Below are positions 36,876-49,215 of a stretch of DNA of 64,000 nt, one piece after another. The stretch spans positions 1-64,000 of the forward strand of contig CALYDD020000421.1 in the NCBI GenBank assembly GCA_944472135.2, written 5' to 3'. The notes beneath the pieces were generated by a model, which worked only from the letters and a program-made list of their open reading frames with translations, did not search any database and was not told the DNA's origin. The DNA is from Trichobilharzia regenti. Lineage: Eukaryota > Platyhelminthes > Trematoda > Strigeidida > Schistosomatidae. Position 1 is the stretch's first letter. Each line of letters begins with the position of its first letter. Position numbers and translations under genes: made by a program.

Positions 36876-37168
36876 TCAGTCGTTTCGATTTTCCACATGT
36901 CCCAATGGATAGTTTCCACGGTTCATCCTTCTCCTACTCAAACTGACACTACCGCCAAAGCAGACTGATTGATGATTATGATAAATCTTGTCAGTAGCAC
37001 ATGCAACACTACTACTCCTTCCACTACAATCGTTGTTGTTACTGTTTGTGTAATCGCACTCCTCCCAATTGACTTCAGTATTATCATCTGCCTTTCTCCA
37101 AGCACATGATATTTGATCTAAGAAACGATTTGAGCACAAATCACATTGATAGCAAGACAATCTGATGA
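36876..37168 (-). CDS. Possible exon of a cysteine-rich (Ly6-like?) protein
   Basis: On the minus strand, a polypyrimidine-like stretch and AG (near 37168) precede a frame that reads LSCYQCDLCSNRF. Eight cysteines follow at about residues 3, 6, 9, 19, 35, 45, 54 and 67, with a stop at 36876. The spacing CxxCxxC at the start is seen in Ly6/three-finger domains, which are common in flatworm surface proteins. No signal-peptide exon was found upstream, and the later cysteine spacing is not a clear match. It may be a chance frame; the region around it lacks repeats, which favours host DNA. Confidence 0.3.
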
Positions 37169-38970
37169 AGACAATTCCACTTACAGATTACTAAAGACTT
37201 GAAAATGATGACGATAAAATAGGATGGATTCCAGTGTAGATTTGCAAGTAGAGAATATGAGGTAAGATGTTGGTTGGAGATAATGTGCTGATTGATTGAC
37301 TTGACTGTATTTGTGTGACTGACTCGAATGGTTGGAAGTTGTCTCACATTGTGTAAGCCAATTTTGATGACTGCCTCCCAAATGATGGAATGTAATTCAA
37401 CATAGAGTTGATGCACAGACTTTCATGTATGTTCATGTTTGTGAGAGTGAGTTGTTTCTCCATAGATTTTTCTTTGTATGATCACACATCTCAGTGACCT
37501 CTGGGCACACAAACAATTGAGCGAACACAAAGTAGTGACGTAATCTACATACTGGTTAGGAGATCTAGTTACTATGGTGTCAATCATTCCATGATGGTTA
37601 ATTTCATTTCTCAGTGTCACTGTGGTATAAAAGACATGTGATTTAAATGCGCATACATACTCCCGCCCTACCCTTACAACCTTGTTGAAATCAATTCTAC
37701 GTCTGTTTTTCACAACTTGCATTCCACTAACTGGTCTGTCATCCAGTAATTCTCACTCCTGCTTGCTCTGAATTCCACCAGGATATTTGCTGTAGACTCT
37801 TTCACTCAACGTATATTTTCAGTTTATTTTTTGTAATATTGTGTCAGTGGGATACATCGACTCGTTCTTGAGAATAATAATAAGAGTGAATACTCCCGAT
37901 ATCAACTGGCCTGTCAATGTACCTATGGGTAATAATTTGGCTAGCTAGTGGCAGAAAACTGAAGCTGTTTGAACTATTCAGTGAACACGTCTTGAGACGA
38001 GCTTTCTACTTTACTGACACTCATCAGTACATACATACATTCACCTTGATATGACATAAGTTACATAAATGGTATCAGAAACCTCATGAATTTTATCAAT
38101 AAGTATTTGGCTTGATGGATTTCAACTGACTATGACAATAATGTTGAGATTGCATAATCTCTGTTTTATCGTCTACTGAATGAGGCTGGAGAAGGGAATC
38201 ACACTAACTTCGATACTCACATAATCCCCGAACATCATTTAAGATAAAAAATAAATGAGTGAGGAGACATAAAACATTCAGCTCCTGCTTTGTCGTCAAT
38301 CTCCCCTTATTTGTTGCAGTCGTATCTATCTCTTTACTCAATCGGTGTGCTATGTTTGTTATTTCGAAGATGGAAGCAGTGTTTCCACTCCACTCATACA
38401 AGTGGTCGAGGAAAAAATTACGTTCAGATGTTTCCTGTTCGCCTAAATATTCGATCCACGTTAAAAACAGAAACACCAGGCATCAAGATTCATATTCAGT
38501 CGAGTAATTGTTTGATAACAAGCGATAAATTAATATTTCTAAGGTAAATAGACGTTGTAGTGCATTGCGCAAAGACATGTTAATATAAACAGAACTTGGC
38601 CTGAGTGAGGACCCGGCTTATGGCTTATTCTCTTACAGAAGCAGAGATTGTTTAATCGTTTAATTTGGGTCAACTGAAAGTTCACTTATCTGATAAATCT
38701 TTGTGGACAAAACCAAGAAGTTTAACAAACGCACAACCTCGGATACTTCAATTTCAAAAGCTGTACAAGTGTAATGAACACATGCATACACAAGCGATTT
38801 AACCTCATCAAAATAATCACCTAGATTGTCATTCAAATGGAGGCGGGATTAAAGGAGATATTGATTTTCAATTTGATGTGAAAATTTACGAGCTGTCCAG
38901 TACTCCCACGTTTTCCAATGGTTCGATAATTAATGTCAGCAAATGATGAAATCCTGTAGTAAATCTAGAA
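37169..38970. other. Unassigned, apparently repeat-poor stretch
   Basis: Frames at 37423-37722 and 38204-38476 (minus) and 38259-38507 (plus) show no domain. No copy of this stretch was seen elsewhere in the window. A SINE tail lies at 38884-38935. Confidence 0.4.
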
Positions 38971-38994
38971 TAGTTAGAAATTGGAATTCATTGA

Positions 38995-39062
38995 CCATTG
39001 GATTATTTCTCACCGGTTGAATGGCCTGAGAGCGCTCTCTGTAATCAGTAGATCCTGGGTTC
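38995..39062 (+). mobile_element. tRNA-like SINE head
   Basis: GGTTGAATGGCCTGAGAGC (A-box region, 39001-39019) and a B-box-like GGGTTCAAG (39057-39065), matching the head at 1531-1582. It is joined to reverse module B without a hammerhead part, so it is truncated here. Confidence 0.5.
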
Positions 39063-40210
39063 AAGTTGGATTTCACCTCGAACCACCATTAGTCACAGAA
39101 TCACTGACAACCAAAGATTACTAGATATTATTCTATTCTGCTTCAGGGCTTCTCAGCAGTACACCCTTCGAATCCACGAGAAATCGTAGGCGGTTTCGAG
39201 GTTGCGACTTCGTTCAAGAATTATGATAGAAAGCCGGGCTCGTTGTATTTGATCATGTACTGAAAAGCTGCCTACTATCACGAGTGATATTCCTGATTGT
39301 AGTGGACTGGATTATGCGACAAAATTGAGAATGAGACCAAGAAGAGAGGCACACATTGAACCAATGAGAATACGCGAGATGACTTGAACTTCAGTCACAT
39401 CATCCGTCGTTGATCATCATCAACTTTGAACCCTGTGTTTATTAAGTTGGCCGAAATCAGTCAATCAATCGAAATGATTCTCAGAGAAATCAAATTCAAT
39501 ACATGTCATGTTATTGACAATGCAGTGAATGTGTTTCTCAAGTGAGTCACTCCTGAGAATTAATGAAATTGGCTTTCTTCTCTAACTCACATTAATATAT
39601 GTGTAAAACATGAGCACTGTGTTAGTAAGTAATTCCATAATAGCTAGTTTATTAGATGCATCATACAGTGATACGTCTAATAAACAAACTAATATGCAAT
39701 TGCATTTCCTACCTCCTGGTGCATGATCACACCAATCGATGAGCTTAAAATGCATGAACTTTTGTAATTGATGAGTGAAGACACTGTAACAAAAGTATAC
39801 TGCATAAGGTGATTTACGAGTGATGATATTTGAATGATATGCATGGTCGCTTAATTCACTTATGTGAGTAGTATAGTGCGTGTGCGTATGCGATACAGTC
39901 TCACCGGTATATATTGTATCGAGAAAGGTGAATTAGAAGATTTTGTGACAGTATTCTTCTAAAAATGACGAATTTCACATTGAAATCGTGTTTCCTTGTA
40001 ATTTTCTATCATTTTTGCAAAATGGACATTTGTGGTATGGTAGTTGGTTTTATTACAGGTAATGACTGCTTCCTTCCGTTAAGCGAAATACTGGAAAGCA
40101 CCATCTACTATTTGCAAGCCACCATGCAGTTATGTTCATGGTGGCTCATAAATAACAAAATAGATTATTCGGTGGTTATCCACGTGCCTACAATGAGATA
40201 AATAGTCTCA

Positions 40211-40816
40211 CTGTGGGTAGCTTGAAAATACCCATGTAGTCATATGAAAAAGAGAATTCGTTCAGCTAAGAGACTCTTTACGGAGAGTTCATTCACATAG
40301 CTGTACAATCGCATTTATATATAATTATTTGTGTGTGTGTGTACATGAGGTTTGGCAAAATTATTGATAATTGATCAGGTAATAAAAGAATGATCTAATA
40401 TAGAAACTAGGTTAATCGGACAGCACTTAAAGTAAGATTGAGTTAGTAAGTTAGATGACGTAATATAGTTGACTAAAATGTTTTAACTACGGCCAGGGTA
40501 GCAACAGAGGTAATTACAGATAGAGACTAAGTAGAAGTGGGGTAGATAATAAAGCCATTTAAATTAGAACTGAAAATAAGCAATTAAGTTGGATGACGTA
40601 ACATAAATGACTAGAAATTAAGCGTTGGTCAGGTCAGTTAATGTGGTAGTGAGGTGTAGAAATTAAATCGGGTGGGGGTAGAGAACAAGAGAGTTGAAAA
40701 TGCAAAATATTACAATTCAGAAGACAGAATAATACCAATGAAGAGACAGAAAAGAAGATTAGGTAGAATTTAGTTTTCAGGTAATAAGATAGATTAGGTC
40801 CATTGCAAGTGTCTCA
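40211..40816. mobile_element. Non-coding insert within module A with GTCTCA target duplication
   Basis: About 606 bases that are absent from the module A copies at 1745 and 62870. Bounded by GTCTCA at 40205-40210 and 40811-40816. The same insert is at about 50361-50966. No frames; family unknown. A TG-rich microsatellite (GTGTGTGTGTG) lies near 40332. Confidence 0.6.
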
Positions 40817-41759
40817 ATTTGTACAAACCAATCACTATGTATAGATGACTTGCACTAAACGAAACCTCAGCTAGTCACACTATTGTGACATTAGACAAAC
40901 TTGGTACTCTGGTATCTGCCCTAGTGAAGAGATGATGGGATATATAGCAACCTCTCCATATATATTAATAAGTTCTCTCCAGGTAAAGTGTAGCCAAATA
41001 AATCAGACTTCAGTGTGTCTGATCTCACTCGTGATTTTCATTTGTTTGTATCACTGAGTGAATGCCTCTCTATTTTCTCACATCATGTTTCTGACGATTG
41101 ATAAACAGAACAAAATTGAGCAGTGTAAGACTGTTTATGACTAACTCGTCGGCTCTCACTCTCTGTCTGTCTCCTCTAACCAAAAGAATATTAGTCCATA
41201 AAATTAGACTTCAAATGTTGTTCATCATCACCAATAATACAATTCATTCATTGCTTCCTACTTGAGCGGAACACTGATCAACTTTTCAACATAATATTTC
41301 CAAACGATTGAGAGCCTGAAATTCTATCCGGCTCCACTACTTTACGCGAGCTTTCGGTTCATCTTCACATTATATGTATATGTTCCATACTATACTTAGG
41401 TGATGCGAATCCTGCGTCTGCAAGTCTTCTTTGGGATATTATGACTAAACGAAAATATCTATTACATTGATACTTATTCTCTTTCATTATGATAGTGTAG
41501 TATGTCACAAACATGACTGAAAATACCAAAATCTTCCATTTTGACATAAAAATTTACTACCCAAGTGTTCGTATTTTTGACTAAATTTACTGTCAATGTT
41601 GTGTACAACAGTGCGTGTGTTCAATATGTGTTGCGAAATGTCCCTTTACAGTTTTCGTGTGAGGGTCAATGAAGAATATATAATGTGGTGAATATATTTC
41701 TCCATCGTATTCTTGTCTACAATATTTGACAATCAATGAATGAATGAGTGAGTTATCAA

Positions 41760-42275
41760 ATGCTGCACAGCATAAGCTATATGGACGATATGAGCGTGGG
41801 TTAAATTGATCTCATGGCTCGCTTATTGACTGTGTTATGGTTTTCTATAGTCTTGCTAGACGTACAGAAGCTATTTGCATGCTAAATTGGTTGGCAGGGA
41901 TAACGATTTCATTGAATTTGGTGGCTGCTGGCTTCGTTTATAGGGGCCTATTGTCACTATAGCGTCGCTATGCGTGCTACTTTTGCATATAATAATACGT
42001 TCGACAGGTCTTGTATGCGAGATGGGTTCTATTGAGCTTCTCTATGCGGTGCTTAATTGATTGACGCGATCAGTGGTCGGTTCAACAGTGCTTACTTGTG
42101 TATTGCTATGTATACAAACGGTGCGAATGGTCCACCGAGAGAGAGGGCTCTCGAGTGGTTGCACCACAGGCGGATTCTGCATGCCGTTCTCGTCTGGCAA
42201 TAGGCAAGGAGGCGTGTGTTTGGTTCTCCTGAAAACCAATATCCAGTCAATGGGTGTATCGTGGTGTGAATAAAC
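41760..42275 (+). rRNA. Putative 5' external transcribed spacer (copy 1)
   Basis: Lies immediately before an 18S-like start and is repeated at 51910-52425 with almost no difference over the first 430 bases. Function is inferred only from position. The promoter is not identified. Confidence 0.5.
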
Positions 42276-42819
42276 TGGTTCATCCCGCCAGTAGCCATAT
42301 GCTTGTCTCAGAGATTAAGCCATGCATGTCTAAGTACATACCTTAAAACGGTGAAACGGCGAATGGCTCATTAAATCAGCTATGGTTCTTTAGATCATAT
42401 ATTCTACATGGATAACTGTAGTAATTCTAGAGCTAATACATGCAATTATGCCCTGATGCGCAAGAAAACGGGTGCATTAACTAGAACAGAACCAACCGGG
42501 GGCAGTTTCGGCTGTCTCTGTTGAATTCTGTGATGACTCTGGATAACTTTAATGATCGCAGACGGCATTGTGTCGGCGACGGATCTTTCAGATGTCTGCT
42601 TGTTGGTGGGTGATCTGCCTACCATGATAATAACGGGTAACAAGGAATCAGGGTTCGATTCCGGAGAGGGAGCCTGAGAAATGGCTACCACATCCAAAGA
42701 GGGCAGCAGGCGCGAAAATTACCCACTCCCGGCACGGGGAGGTAGTGACGAAAAATACGAATACGGGACTCAATTGAGGCTCCGTAACTCGAATGAGTAC
42801 AATATAAATCTCTTAACGA
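42276..42819 (+). pseudogene. 18S rRNA 5' fragment (copy 1), truncated
   Basis: Recognisable from CCAGTAGCCATATGCTTGTC through TCTAAGTACATACCTTAAAA, GGCTACCACATCCAAAG and CGAAAAATACGAATACGGG, i.e. the first third of a eukaryotic small-subunit rRNA. Changes at conserved sites (GGTTCATCCCGCC for the usual GGCTGATCCTGCC; ACAAGGAATCAGGG for ACGGGGAATCAGGG) mark it as a pseudogene. It stops at CTTAACGA, where the 20 bp array begins. Confidence 0.9.
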
Positions 42820-42915
42820 CAAATTTCTACCCCGTCGACAAATTGTCCATCGCGACGACAACTTTTTCACCTCGACGATAACTTGTTGACTCCAACGACA
42901 TTTTGTTCACCCGGA
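42817..42915 (+). repeat. Tandem array of about 20 bp at the rDNA/Gypsy junction
   Basis: Five units starting at 42817, 42836, 42856, 42876 and 42896 (19, 20, 20, 20, 20 bases). Each begins CGACA or CGATA, followed by a TT-rich stretch and an AC/CC-rich end. It lies between the lost 18S sequence and the Gypsy-2 leader. It overlaps the last three bases shared with 18S. Confidence 0.8.
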
Positions 42916-43135
42916 CGCAGCATTACACTTGCTGGATTAATTAAACTCTAACTTTATCGGATATATATACATATAATAGACATTTCGAGGTCATTCTTGT
43001 GCTTTCTCATCGCACAACTTGCAGTAATCTGTGGTAAGCACCCGCATTGCATGTTTTTCGGTTTTGCCATATTCTTTGTGTGCATTATTTTTGCTATTTT
43101 GTTACTGTTAAACCATTTTTCTACGAATTGTATCA

Positions 43136-44225
43136 TGTCTTCCGATACCCTGATACCTTACAGCTGGGATCTGTTGGTACCATTTCTCTTACTGTACCAG
43201 TCTTTAGGCCCAAAGACTCCCATCTTTGGTTTGCACGACTGGAAAATTATTTCACTGCCAATAAGCTTACGTCACAGACGGTTAAATTTGGCATATTGAG
43301 TACAGTACTACCAGACGAAATCGCCGAACAGGTTCGACAACACATAGTTCAGCCCAGCACAGACGCTCCTTACGACAAGTTGAAAGAAGAAGTACTTCGA
43401 TGCACTTCACTTTCTGATAGGCAAGCACTCGATCGTTTGTTAAGCAACGTAGAGCTAGGCGATAAAACCCCATCACAACTCATGAGGCACATGCAAAGCC
43501 TAGTAGCAGGAAGGGATATCGACAAAAGTCTCTTTTACCAAATTTGGTTGCGACGACTTCCTGCAAACATTCAACAAGTTCTTGCTTACGGAGATGACGA
43601 CATTGACATTGAGAAGCTTGCCAAAATCGCAGATCGCATGTATGAGAGGTCAACACCTCAATCTGTTGCTTCCACCAGCAGAATGCCAGACACTGACGAC
43701 AGGATACAGGCTCTAGAACACAAAGTCGACACAGTACTGAGTCAGTTAGCAGCACTGACCACACGCACACGACCAAGCCGTTCTAGAAGCTCGTCTCGTC
43801 GACGTCTTTCTCGATCACCCAGCACGTCACGACATCACGATACTATTTGCTGGTACCACCGTAGTTACGGAGACAATGCACGACGGTGTCGTTCACCTTG
43901 CAACTTTCAGACTAAACCAAAAGATATATCGTCATGTATGAAAACTTCTACTGTTGGCAATCTACGATCTAGCAGTCGTTTGTTTTATGTAACAGATAGA
44001 AATACCGGTACTACGTTCTTAGTCGACACAGGAGCAGAGGTTAGTGTTCTCCCTCCGACTACGCAGGAACGTCAACATCCTGACCCTGCAGTTACGCTCC
44101 AAGCCGTTAATAAGTCTAATATTGTTACATATGGTAGTAAACGAATGACTTTAGATTTTGGTCTGCAGAATACCTACATTGGTCTTTCATCATCGCAGAC
44201 GTTCCATCCCCAATCCTTGGTATAG
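43136..44225 (+). pseudogene. gag: Gypsy-2 Gag and protease start, frameshifted
   Basis: The open frame runs 43047-44225, but its first 40 residues look like leader read out of frame. A start at 43136 (MSSDTL) in the neighbouring frame followed by a shift near 43160 is more likely. Visible: SHLWFARLENYF, LGDKTPSQLMRHMQSLVAG, IWLRRLPANIQQVLA, an Arg/Ser-rich linker and CWYHRSYGDNARRCRSPC. Then the protease motif [14 protein letters not shown] (Asp near 44029) follows in the same frame, so gag and pol are fused here. A shift near 44170 ends the frame early. Confidence 0.85.
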
Positions 44226-45366
44226 ATTTTCTACAGCAACACAAACTGCTAGTTGATCCGGTAAGCCCTAAGCTTATAGACTCGCTCAATAAAAGGTACA
44301 TCGCTGGTACGATTAGCCGTGCATCATCGCTGAACTTGATGGTCACACGCACACCAGCATCTCCATATACTGACTTAGTAAATCAGTTCCCTGACCTTCT
44401 ACAACCCTCTTTCCGAGCAACAGAACTAAAGCATCAAGTGGTTCATCACATTAAAACCACTGGACCACCAGTTTTTGCACGTCCTCGACGCCTTGACCCA
44501 CATCGACTTAAAATCGCAAAAACAGAGTTCGATAAAATGTTAGAGCTCGGCATTATTCGACCATCCAACAGCTCTTGGTCTTCACCGCTGCACATGGTAC
44601 CCAAAAAGCCTTCCGGTGAGATACGGCCGTGTGGGGACTATCGAGCTTTAAACAAGCAAACGGTACCTGACCGATACCCCATACCGCATATTCACGATTT
44701 CGCCAGCAACTTGCCAGAGGTTAACATTTTCTCCAAAATCGACCTTGTCAGAGCGTACCATCATATTCTCATCCACCCGGATGACGTTCCAAAAACCGCT
44801 ATCACCACGCCATTCGGCTTATACGAATTCGCGCGCATGCCTTTCGGGCTGATGAACGCCGCGCAGACATTTCAACGTCTCATCGACCAAGTACTCCGCG
44901 GCCTGCCTTTCGTCTACGCATACATTGACGACTTACTAATTGCAAGTGCAGACGAAACCGAGCATGTGAAACATGTGAGGACGGTGTTCGAAAGACTTCA
45001 CAAATACGGCATGACTATCAATTTAGATAAATGCGAATTTGGTAAGAAATCACTGAAATTCCTCGGTCACTTGATTGACAGTCAAGGAATTAGACCAGTC
45101 CCCGACGATGTACAAGCTATCAAAGACTATCCATTACCAGATTCTTTCAAGAAATTACGGCGATTTTTGGGTCTAGTCAATTTTTACCGGCGTTTTATCC
45201 CGAACTGTGCTAGAGTTTTGCAACCGTTGACCGACTGCTTACGTGGACATAGTCGTTCATTCCATTTGCCTGCAGAAGCTGTTAAAGCATTCGAAGCTGT
45301 TAAACAATCGTTAAATGACAAGACGCTCTTAGTCAGACGCCAGAATGACGCCCCCTGTCTCTCATG
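44180..45366 (+). pseudogene. pol: Gypsy-2 reverse transcriptase segment
   Basis: The frame is open from about 44180 to a stop at 45367. The ATG at 44336 is only the first Met. Motifs: [55 protein letters not shown] (catalytic YIDD at 44921-44932), KFLGHLID and [13 protein letters not shown]. The frame is lost near 45350 beside a run of C, just before RNase H begins in the next frame. Otherwise intact. Confidence 0.9.
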
Positions 45367-47049
45367 ACAGATGCTTCAGACATCGCCATTGGGGCAGTGT
45401 TACAACAGCAGGTACATGGCGAATGGCAACCCCTTGCATTCTTTTCGAAACGACTGAATCCTACTCAATGTCGATATAGCACCTTTGGTAGAGAGTTATT
45501 AGCTGTTTATTTAGCAATCAAGCATTTTCGACATATGCTGGAAGGTACACCTTTTACGGTCTTTACAGACCACAAGGCTCTAACAAAAGCCTTATCAGCA
45601 AAACAGGATAACTACTCTCCACGTGAACTACGACATCTCGAGTTTATATCCCAGTTCACCTCCGATCTGCGACACATAAAGGGTAAAAACAATGAAGTGG
45701 CAGATGCTTTATCACGTATGCACATTGATAACATTGTATGCCCAGACATCGACTACGAACATCTCTCAAACTTACAACGAGATGACGCCGAACTCAAAAA
45801 GATCATGTCTTCTAAAACAACATCTCTAAACCTCGAGGCAATTCATTTCGGCACAACAAAAGTTATCTGCGACACCTCTACAGGTAAATATCGACCTTTC
45901 GTTCCAATAGCTATGAGACATACAGTATTCGAGAAGTTACATAATTTGTCGCATCCTGGTGTTAGCGCTACTACCAAGCTACTAAGAGAAAGATTTATCT
46001 GGCCAAACATTAACAGCGACGTTAAGAAGTGGACACGAAATTGCTTGTCTTGTCAAAGAGTCAAAATCAACCGGCACAGCAAAGCACCGCTTGGTCGCTT
46101 CCCTAACCCCGACTCTAGATTTGACCACGTACATGTAGACATAGTTGGTCCACTGCCTCCTTCCAATGGTTTCAACTATATTCTAACCTGCATTGACAGA
46201 TTTACTCGTTGGCCAGTAGCAGTTCCATTAATCGACGTCTCAGCTGAAACGGTAGCTAAAGCTTTAGTCGAAAACTGGATAGCCAATTTTGGCGTCCCAT
46301 CAATTATCACTATAGACAGAGGTGCCCAGTTTGAAAGCCGACTGTTTGACCAACTAACGGAATTACTAGGCATTAAACGAATACGAACGACAGCGTATCA
46401 TCCTAGTTCCAACGGTATGGTTGAACGATTTCATCGACAACTGAAGGCTGCACTCGCTGCTTCTTTGACTCAAAACGATTGGTCAACCAAACTTCCACTA
46501 GTATTACTTGGTATACGAGCTACTATAAAGAAAGATATTGGGTGCTGTGTTTCTGAACTAGTCTGTGGAACAACATTACGATTACCAGGAGAATTTTTCA
46601 CCCCGGGTAACCAAGTTCCACACGATATGACTGGTTACGAGCACCAGCTAAAACGACACATGAACGAGCTAAAGATATCAATTCCACGTCAGTTTGAACG
46701 AGCGTCATACATCCCGTCACAACTGACAGATTGTACTCACGTCTTCGTCAGGAGAGAAGGTGTACAACGACCACTTCAACCCGCTTACGATGGCCCATTC
46801 AAAGTTCTAAACAGAAACGCGAAAGTTATCACGATAGAAAGATTGAATAAAACAGAAGCCATCAGTATCGACAGAGTCAAACCAGCGTTCCTCGACGATT
46901 TCGAAGTCAACGATAAGAACCAGCTGACCGACGTGCCAACACCTACATCCACACAAGCTTCAACGTCGACAGAGAAGCCTGCGAAAACAACACGATCTGG
47001 TAGACGAGTCCACTGGCTTAAACGTTACGTGCAAGTCATCGAAATATAA
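45364..47049 (+). pseudogene. pol: Gypsy-2 RNase H and integrase segment
   Basis: 561 codons. RNase [38 protein letters not shown] and ADALSR. Integrase: [13 protein letters not shown] with CLSCQR zinc-finger residues, then the Asp of HVDIVGPL, the Asp of TIDRGAQF and the Glu of GMVERFHRQ. All three catalytic acids are present. The carboxy-terminal tail ends [15 protein letters not shown], similar to Gypsy-1. The first ATG is inside RNase H, so this is a piece of a longer protein. Confidence 0.9.
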
Positions 47050-47128
47050 CTTACTACGAATTTTCATTTTTATTATCTTTATTCGTAATTGTCATTTGAT
47101 TACTCATTTAACTGATTAATATTTTCAT

Positions 47129-47188
<60 letters not shown>

Positions 47189-47465
47189 CATCTCGTATAT
47201 TATTCACGTATCGTTTTCGTCTACCGACTACAGATCCCCGGACAATTTTATCGTTCCTTATATATTCTATTACGATTAGCAATTTCACTTTCCCTAGATT
47301 ATCGCATTTATTATCAATGTTATTAACCGCTTTAAACCGCTCATTTTTCAGCTTAATAAATCGCCTTCTGTGTACTATCGCTGCTACGTATTACGCTGAC
47401 GCATGTTATTTTCGAACACTTAAATGTATTTTTTTATATATTTCAGTGTTCTGGTGGGGGAATTA
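47050..47465 (+). other. Gypsy-2 3' non-coding region with long A run
   Basis: Includes an uninterrupted run of about 53 A at 47133-47185 and a purine-rich stretch just before 47466. The A tracts parallel those in Gypsy-1. Confidence 0.7.
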
Positions 47466-47650
47466 TGTAGTACCCCTATACCAACTGTAAACATGCTTTT
47501 TAATCTAATTTGTATACTTGCATTATATGTGTATACAGACTGATTTTATATATACTTCGCAAATACTTGTCCATTCACTGTTGAATATTACCTTGACACA
47601 ATTTCGAATTTGACTACTGCTTCAATACATATTCGTAATCCTCACAAGTG

Positions 47651-48474
47651 CCTTTTGATTTACGTTGTGGGCGTCGAGTAGCCACAACGTCTGCGCACAT
47701 CAATAAGAACGAAGAAATACATGGAATATATGTGTACAGCAGTTTAGTCAGACAACGCACGCAACAAGTGCAGTGCACATGATAGGTTGAAAGTGACTAG
47801 TTCCCCTCATATGATTCCTAGATAGAATTTATCGTGTAACAACATCAGTAAGGTAATTCTTGAAAACCACTGACCATCGAAGAGTTAATTCATTCTTCTT
47901 CTTCACAGATTTCTCCACAATACGCAACTGTAATACGAAAGGCATTCTAGGCATTCTAGATGTCAAGTCACAAACTAGAATGAAACAGAGCTACAGTGAT
48001 CACTTGTATTCCATGATCCATTCACCAGCCATGTTTCCTGATGAAATCGAATTTGGAAGTGAATCACGTGCGTTGGAGTCAACATTTGAGAGAAATAACC
48101 AATGTTATTAGTATTCACTCCTTTTGTTCCGAGTGGTGTATACCCATTCCAGACGAAATGGAATATGATAGGATAGATCCCATCATGGTGACCTGTGTCC
48201 ACGAGTACTGACAAGCACGTTTTCTCTTCACATGACCTCCTTCATTTCTCCATCAGACATATCTGACTTGTGGATTCCCATTGATTCTTCGCACCACTGT
48301 TTACTTCTTATTTGTCTGTACCACGTACAGTCTCTAACCACCTATCTATTTATCTATCCTTGATCAAATTTCATAACCTTCCACTGTTTCGTTGAATGGT
48401 GGGTTCCACGCCTGTGCTTTCTTCTTGAAGGTCTCCTTCTTTCTCACCTTTCATGACAACATATTTGACTTTTA
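47651..48474. other. Unassigned stretch
   Basis: Nothing recognised; the first part may still belong to the Gypsy-2 3' LTR. Confidence 0.35.
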
Positions 48475-48905
48475 TTGTCGAACCGTAGCACGTTGTTCTG
48501 GAGGTCTCGTGTTTAGTGAATTCTACATGTCTCTGCATCGTATTGAACTCCATCATTGGGCATCTTTCCATTTCCTTTCAATGCGTTGACTGCTGAAGAC
48601 TTTCACATATATTTCATAGTAATGGTCTGTGTCCTGATTTCTGGATCCTCCGTGTGTTATCATCAACCTAGCCTACTGTGTTTGAAACGATGATTTCATG
48701 TTTAGGTAGGTGAATTTAAGAGGGTTCTGAGAAGTTAGTTCCCATTAATATGAACTTGTTTGTCTCGTCGCCACAACCGTTGGCATGAATGACATCATCA
48801 TATCAACTCCTTACGTTACTCCAAATACACCAGTGACCAGTAGGTTACGATGTGCTCTGTATTTGTCCTCATAAAACCAGTAATGAATCAGACTTGAGAA
48901 AATAT
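48475..48905 (+). repeat. Inverted repeat partner of 62090-62495
   Basis: Shares CGACATGTCTCTGCATCGTATTG-like and CATTGGGCATCTTTCC landmarks with the reverse complement of 62090-62495, with perhaps 90% identity by eye. No coding sense. Confidence 0.7.
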
Positions 48906-49017
48906 ATGGTGACTCACTCCTCATTGTTGAAATGGCGGTCAAATGCTTTCTCCCTCACGAAACATATAACCCTGAGTCATATGAGGCATATATGCACCGT
49001 TAAGTACCTCGAAAACA

Positions 49018-49192
49018 CCGTGGTGAGGTCTCTCGCCGACCATGCACATGGTCCATGAATGGATGCAAATAACACGCACACACGATATCTATGGTAGGCT
49101 GGCAAAATTTGATCGACCGAGATCATATGATGAGAATCACACACTTGCAAAGAAATAAGGTGGGGAATCAACCTGTTATCAACACAATAAAA
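49018..49192 (+). mobile_element. tRNA-derived SINE (family T), diverged
   Basis: Has CTCTCGCCGACCATGCACATGG, GATATCTATGGT and a TTATCAACACAATAAAAAA tail like the other copies, but the A box (GTGGTGAGGTC) is damaged and the B-box region is replaced by ATGAATGGATGCAAA. Confidence 0.55.
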
Positions 49193-49215
49193 AAACCATC
49201 ACTTGTTGTGAACTG

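Larger units (their letters stand above)
39062..42819. repeat. Young direct segmental duplication D1, copy 1
   Basis: Matches 49216-52969 in the same orientation with an offset of about 10.15 kb. Contains module B (reverse), linker, module A (forward) with a 600-base insert, the repeat seen inverted at 9340, and the 5' ETS and 18S pieces. Most of it is nearly identical, but 40850-41390 differs clearly, as does the 18S part. The right edge coincides with the point where the 18S is lost in copy 1. Confidence 0.9.
42916..47650 (+). mobile_element. Degenerate Gypsy LTR retrotransposon (Gypsy-2), lacking a visible 5' LTR
   Basis: Gag-Pol relatives of Gypsy-1 in the same order, followed by an A run, a purine-rich stretch (GGTGGGGGAATTA) and TGTAGTACCCC at 47466, which looks like the start of a 3' LTR. 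The LTR end is not certain (about 47646). No matching LTR lies upstream: instead the 20 bp array and 18S sequence are found. Coding sequence is broken at about 43160, 44170 and 45350. Gag and protease share one frame here, unlike Gypsy-1. Confidence 0.85.

Noticed and set aside
39965..40201. A 78-residue frame conserved at 50119-50355, with a similar one at 63715-63906
   Set aside because: It lies in repeat A, is interrupted in the copy at 2040-2225, and the hairpin inside it explains part of the conservation.
42061..42273. Frames over the putative ETS and 18S
   Set aside because: These are shadows of non-coding rDNA sequence.
47133..47185. Long A run as the poly(A) tail of a processed pseudogene
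   Set aside because: It sits between pol and an LTR-like start, inside the Gypsy-2 element.
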